Assembly (NCBI GenBank): GCA_027622495.1
Contig: JAQBYL010000161.1
Location: forward strand, 1-8,532
Direction: 5' to 3'
Length of the DNA: 8,532 nt
From: Pseudomonadota bacterium
GTDB lineage: Bacteria; Pseudomonadota; Gammaproteobacteria; Pseudomonadales; Azotimanducaceae
Part shown: positions 5,290 to 8,532 of the stretch, piece after piece
Layout of the letters: every line of letters begins with the position of its first letter
How positions within the stretch are numbered: position 1 is the stretch's first letter
Program-made: the position numbers and the translations under genes
The notes under the pieces: generated by a model
Told to the model about the DNA's origin: nothing
The model's input: only the letters and a program-made list of their open reading frames with translations
Databases searched by the model: none

Positions 5290-6759
5290 ATGGCACTACC
5301 CAGCCTTGATGACTATTTTCCAGATTGGAAGGAACGCGAAGCATTGGCTGAGGCGATGATTCCAATCATCGGCCGCCTGTATCGAAGCAATGTCGTGACC
5401 TACTGTTATGGCCGGGCTCTGTACAATCAGAGCGTGCTGCAGATCATGAAGACGCATCGGTACGTGCGTCAGATTGCCCACAACGAACTGTCTGAATTTG
5501 AAAGCTTTCCCATCCTTGAAGCGATGTCCAAGCTTGATCTCGGTCCCTGCCATATCGACGTGGGCAAGGTTGCTGCCGAATACATGGTGGCGGCGGAAGG
5601 GATTGAACTCGATCCGCTGGATTTCGTGCGCGAACGCTGCAAAGACGTCATTGGCGTGCATCGCCCCCCGCTGGATGAGCCGCAGGATGTGGTGCTGTAC
5701 GGCTTCGGCCGGATTGGCCGTCTGCTGGCACGGCTGTTGATCGAAAAAACCGGCAGCGGTCAGCAACTGGTATTGAAGGCGATCGTGGTCCGCAAAGGGG
5801 CAGAAAACGACCTGACTAAACGGGCGAGTCTTTTACGTCGCGATTCGATCCATGGCCCGTTTCTGGGTACGTTGAGAGTGGACGCGGAAAACAATTGCCT
5901 GATCGCTAACGGCAACGTCATCAAAGTGATTTATGCCGGTCATCCTTCCGAGGTGGATTACACGGCCTTCGGCATCAAGAACGCGATCATCATCGACAAT
6001 ACCGGTGTCTGGCGCGACCAGGAGGCTTTGAGCCAACACCTGAAATGTCCGGGTGCCGCCAAAGTGATCCTCACCGCACCTGGCAAAGGCAACATAAAAA
6101 ACATTGTTGCCGGGGTTAACACCCAACTGATCGAGCCATCCGACACGATTCTCGCAGCTGCGTCCTGCACCACCAATGCGATTGTTCCGGTCATGAAGGC
6201 GATCAACGACGAGTATGGTGTGGTTCATGGCCACATGGAGACGGTGCACTCCTATACCAACGACCAGAATCTGATCGACAACTACCACAAAAAGAATCGC
6301 CGTGGACGGGGTGCACCGTTAAATATGGTGATCACCGAAACAGGCGCGTCCTCGGCGGTGGCCAAGCTGCTGCCGGAACTCGCCGGTAAGCTCACGGGGA
6401 ATGCGATCCGTGTGCCCACCCCGGATGTCTCGCTGGTGATTCTGAACCTGACGCTATCGAAGTCCACTACGGTTGCAGAATTTAACGACTACCTCCGGAA
6501 TGTGTCGTTGCACAGCAGCATGCAGCGGCAGATTGACTACACGACTTCACCGGATGCGGTTTCCTCTGACTTTGTGGGTAATCGTCATGCCTGCATTGTC
6601 GACGGCGAAGCCACCATCGTGAACGACAATCGCGCCATCGCTTACGTCTGGTACGACAACGAATTTGGCTATGCCTGCCAGGTGATCCGTGTCGTGCAGA
6701 AGTGGGCGGGCATATCCTATTCGTTGATACCGAGAGATGTACAAGATCAGGGCTTTTAA
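5290..6759 (+). CDS. gap: glyceraldehyde-3-phosphate dehydrogenase, long form with N-terminal extension
   Basis: The enzyme interconverts glyceraldehyde 3-phosphate and 1,3-bisphosphoglycerate in the cytoplasm. The protein has 489 residues against about 330 for classical GAPDH; the extra length is an N-terminal, mostly helical-looking region (about 1-130) before the Rossmann motif YGFGRIGR (137-144). Catalytic residues are intact: C293 in ASCTTNAIVP, H320 in ETVHSYTNDQ. Phosphate-site elements TGA (351-353) and R374 in IRVPTPD are present, and the usual C-terminal WYDNEFGY is seen at 454-461. The segment after the second strand reads IVVRKGAENDLTKRAS rather than the usual INDLT form, so basic residues stand where NAD-specific enzymes have an aspartate; relaxed or NADP-linked cofactor use is possible. 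The gene follows a promoter and palindrome of its own and ends 14 bases before nqrA, suggesting one transcript. A gluconeogenic or alternative role beside a classical Gap is inferred. Confidence 0.93.
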   Translation: MALPSLDDYFPDWKEREALAEAMIPIIGRLYRSNVVTYCYGRALYNQSVLQIMKTHRYVRQIAHNELSEFESFPILEAMSKLDLGPCHIDVGKVAAEYMVAAEGIELDPLDFVRERCKDVIGVHRPPLDEPQDVVLYGFGRIGRLLARLLIEKTGSGQQLVLKAIVVRKGAENDLTKRASLLRRDSIHGPFLGTLRVDAENNCLIANGNVIKVIYAGHPSEVDYTAFGIKNAIIIDNTGVWRDQEALSQHLKCPGAAKVILTAPGKGNIKNIVAGVNTQLIEPSDTILAAASCTTNAIVPVMKAINDEYGVVHGHMETVHSYTNDQNLIDNYHKKNRRGRGAPLNMVITETGASSAVAKLLPELAGKLTGNAIRVPTPDVSLVILNLTLSKSTTVAEFNDYLRNVSLHSSMQRQIDYTTSPDAVSSDFVGNRHACIVDGEATIVNDNRAIAYVWYDNEFGYACQVIRVVQKWAGISYSLIPRDVQDQGF

Positions 6760-6773
6760 ACCTTGAGCCAGCG

Positions 6774-8117
6774 ATGATCAAAATTAACAAGGGCCTGGCA
6801 CTGCCGATTGCCGGAGCACCACTTCAGAAGATTGAAAATGCACGCCCGGTACGGTCTGTGGCCGTTCTGGGTCCGGACTACCCGGGTGTCCGACCGACCA
6901 TGACGGTTCGCGAAGGCGATACTGTTAAACGCGGGCAGCTGCTGTTTACCGACAAAAAAAATGAGGGGGTTCGCTTTACCGCACCCGCATCAGGAACGGT
7001 CAGCAGTATCAGCCGCGGCGCAAAACGCGTTTTGTTGTCGGTAGTTATTGATGTTGAGGGCGACGCCGCCGAATCATTCGGCGCTCACACCGAGCAGCAG
7101 GCGCGTGATCTGGATCGATCCAGCGTGGTCGATGCACTGGTTGCGAGTGGGTTGTGGACTGCGTTTCGCACCAGACCATTCAGCAAAGTGCCGAACATCA
7201 CAGCCGTTCCCCATGCAATCTTTGTTACCGCAATCGACACCAATCCGCTTGCCGCCGATCCTGCAGTTGTGATCGTCGAGCGACCAGTGGAATTTGTGCT
7301 TGGTCTTGATCTGCTGACCAAACTGACTGAAGGATCTGTGTTCGTCTGCCAGAAGGCCGGTGAGTTTTTACCGGCGGGCAGTGCTGCGCGTCTGAAGGTG
7401 GAAGAGTTCGCAGGCATTCATCCTGCAGGTCTGCCGGGTACGCACATGCATTTTCTCGCACCGGTCAGCGTGAACCGGACCAACTGGTTCATTGGCTATC
7501 AGGATGTCATCGCGTTGGGCGTCCTGTTTTTAACCGGCGAGTTGTCTGCCGAGCGCGTGGTCGCGCTTGGTGGGCCTGGTGTAACCAACCCGCGGCTGTT
7601 GCGAACGGTCCTTGGCGCCAGTACTGAAGAACTGACAGCCGGTGAGCTTGAGTCTGGTGAACAGAGAGTCATATCGGGATGCGTGTTCAGTGGTCGCGCC
7701 TGTGTCGGTGCGTTGACCTATGTCGGACGCTATCACAATCAACTGTCTGTTCTGCCGGAAGATCGAACCCGTCGATTGATCGGTTACCTGACACCGGGTT
7801 TGAACAAACATTCAGTGTTTCCCATATACATGTCGAAGTGGCTTGGTAAAAAGACCCTGGATTTTTCCACAACCACCAATGGCAGTCCGCGCGCCATGGT
7901 GCCCATCGGCACCTACGAAAGCGTGATGCCACTGGATATTCTCGCTACACAATTGCTGCGCAGTCTGTTGACCGGTGATGTAGACCTTGCGATCAAGCTC
8001 GGTTGCCTGGAGCTTGATGAAGAAGATGTGGCGCTGTGCACCTACGCCTGCCCCGGTAAGTACGAGTACGGTCCTGTTCTGCGGACCATGCTCGAAGCAA
8101 TCGAGAAGGAGGGGTAG
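6774..8117 (+). CDS. nqrA: Na+-translocating NADH:quinone oxidoreductase subunit A
   Basis: NqrA is the peripheral, cytoplasmic-side subunit of the six-subunit Na+-NQR, which oxidises NADH, reduces ubiquinone and pumps sodium out of the cell. The 447 residues match the usual family length end to end: MIKINKGLALPIAGAP at the start, the biotinyl-lipoyl-like block GDTVKRGQLLFTDKKNEGV (48-66), RPFSKVP (134-140), TAIDTNPLAADP (152-163), IHPAGLPGTHMHFL (215-228), GYQDVIALG (241-249), TNGSPRAMVPIGTYESVMPLDIL (368-390) and the terminal LGCLELDEEDVALCTYACPGKYEYG. ATG 6774 is chosen because the conserved family N-terminus begins there; an upstream in-frame start at 6702 would lie inside gap. Only 14 bases separate it from the gap stop and there is no strong ribosome site, so coupling to gap translation is likely. 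nqrB follows after 2 bases. Confidence 0.97.
   Translation: MIKINKGLALPIAGAPLQKIENARPVRSVAVLGPDYPGVRPTMTVREGDTVKRGQLLFTDKKNEGVRFTAPASGTVSSISRGAKRVLLSVVIDVEGDAAESFGAHTEQQARDLDRSSVVDALVASGLWTAFRTRPFSKVPNITAVPHAIFVTAIDTNPLAADPAVVIVERPVEFVLGLDLLTKLTEGSVFVCQKAGEFLPAGSAARLKVEEFAGIHPAGLPGTHMHFLAPVSVNRTNWFIGYQDVIALGVLFLTGELSAERVVALGGPGVTNPRLLRTVLGASTEELTAGELESGEQRVISGCVFSGRACVGALTYVGRYHNQLSVLPEDRTRRLIGYLTPGLNKHSVFPIYMSKWLGKKTLDFSTTTNGSPRAMVPIGTYESVMPLDILATQLLRSLLTGDVDLAIKLGCLELDEEDVALCTYACPGKYEYGPVLRTMLEAIEKEG
8106..8114 (+). promoter_or_regulatory. strong ribosome binding site for the GTG start of nqrB
   Basis: AAGGAGGGG overlaps the last codons of nqrA. The AAGGAGG core ends 7 bases before GTG 8120. 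A near-perfect Shine-Dalgarno sequence here supports the GTG start over the later in-frame ATG at 8138. Confidence 0.8.
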
Positions 8118-8119
8118 CC

Positions 8120-8532
8120 GTGGGTCTGCGTAAGTTCATGGATGGCCTGGCACCGCATTTTGAAAAAGATGGTCGGCTCAACTGGGCGTTCCCGGCATTT
8201 GAGGCCATCGACACTGCGTTGTATACACCGGGCCGGGTCACACGCGGTGCATCCCACGTGCGCGATGGTCTGGATCTCAAACGGATCATGATGACAGTCT
8301 GGTTGTGCGCGTTCATCCCGGCGTTCGCTGGCAGTTACGTCACCGGTTATCAGGCGAATCTTGCAATCCAGGAACTGGGTCTGACAACCATCGATGACTG
8401 GCGGGCAATCTTTCTGGATCTGTTGATTGGTTATGACCCCAGTTCGATCTGGGATTGTCTGATTCATGGCCTGGCCTATTTCATACCGCTGTATGTTGTT
8501 GTGTTTGTCGCAGGTATCGCGTTCGAGATGGT
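8120..8532 (+). CDS. nqrB: Na+-translocating NADH:quinone oxidoreductase subunit B (N-terminal part, runs off window)
   Basis: NqrB is the large membrane subunit of Na+-NQR that carries a covalent FMN and riboflavin and takes part in sodium and quinone transfer. The visible 137 codons match its N-terminus: MGLRKFMDGLAPHFEKDG, then YTPGRVTRGASHVRDGLDLKR (35-55), the first membrane segment (about 56-75, with VWLCAFIPAFAG) and GYQAN (76-80). A second hydrophobic segment starts near 115 and continues to the edge. The FMN-attachment threonine and the rest of the protein lie outside. GTG is used as start because the family begins MGLR and because of the strong ribosome site upstream. nqrC-F are expected downstream. 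Confidence 0.95.
   Translation, partial: MGLRKFMDGLAPHFEKDGRLNWAFPAFEAIDTALYTPGRVTRGASHVRDGLDLKRIMMTVWLCAFIPAFAGSYVTGYQANLAIQELGLTTIDDWRAIFLDLLIGYDPSSIWDCLIHGLAYFIPLYVVVFVAGIAFEM

Noticed and set aside
6702..6773. Earlier in-frame start (6702) for NqrA
   Set aside because: It lies inside gap, while NqrA proteins begin with MIKI-like sequence exactly at 6774.

Overview
The window holds six genes, all on the + strand, plus the tail of a possible seventh at the left edge. It looks like chromosomal DNA from a moderately GC-rich gammaproteobacterium, probably marine or halotolerant. The reasons are the start of a Na+-translocating NADH:quinone reductase operon (nqrA, nqrB), a long-form glyceraldehyde-3-phosphate dehydrogenase directly upstream of it (from memory, a gap paralogue also lies near nqr in Pseudomonas and relatives), and proteobacterial-type operon spacing. 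I see no sign of phage, insertion sequence, CRISPR, tRNA or rRNA.

Layout. Positions 3-197 read as the C-terminal end of an unidentified protein. Positions 198-408 are non-coding and presumably carry the promoter of the first operon, but I cannot place it with confidence. Positions 409-5122 form a tightly packed three-gene operon: a GltD/PreT-like FAD- and NAD(P)-binding iron-sulfur flavoprotein with a C-terminal 2[4Fe-4S] ferredoxin domain, then the fused gamma-alpha subunit and the beta subunit of a 2-oxoacid:ferredoxin oxidoreductase of the KorAB type. The first two genes are 2 bases apart and the second and third overlap by 4 bases. Positions 5123-5289 are an intergenic control region. It has a good sigma70-type promoter (TTGCCC, 17-base spacer, GATAAT) whose -35 box is touched by a perfect 9+9 base inverted repeat, which is a likely operator. 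Positions 5290-8532 are gap, nqrA and the first 137 codons of nqrB, spaced so that they are probably co-transcribed.

How the genes work together. The Kor module has no separate ferredoxin subunit. The flavoprotein encoded first supplies two ferredoxin-type clusters and an NAD(P)/FAD module, so the three proteins together could make a self-contained 2-oxoacid:NAD(P)+ oxidoreductase. From memory, a three-subunit 2-oxoglutarate:NADP+ oxidoreductase of this composition is known from denitrifying aromatic-degrading betaproteobacteria (Azoarcus/Thauera). Here it sits next to central carbon metabolism (gap) and a sodium-pumping NADH dehydrogenase, with no aromatic-ring reduction genes in view. I infer a role in the TCA cycle or in NAD(P)H supply in an organism that respires through Na+-NQR. 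The substrate and electron acceptor are not proven by the sequence.

The items most worth a second look are the Kor-flavoprotein module in this setting, the undescribed palindrome at the gap-nqr promoter, and the altered cofactor region of the GAPDH.
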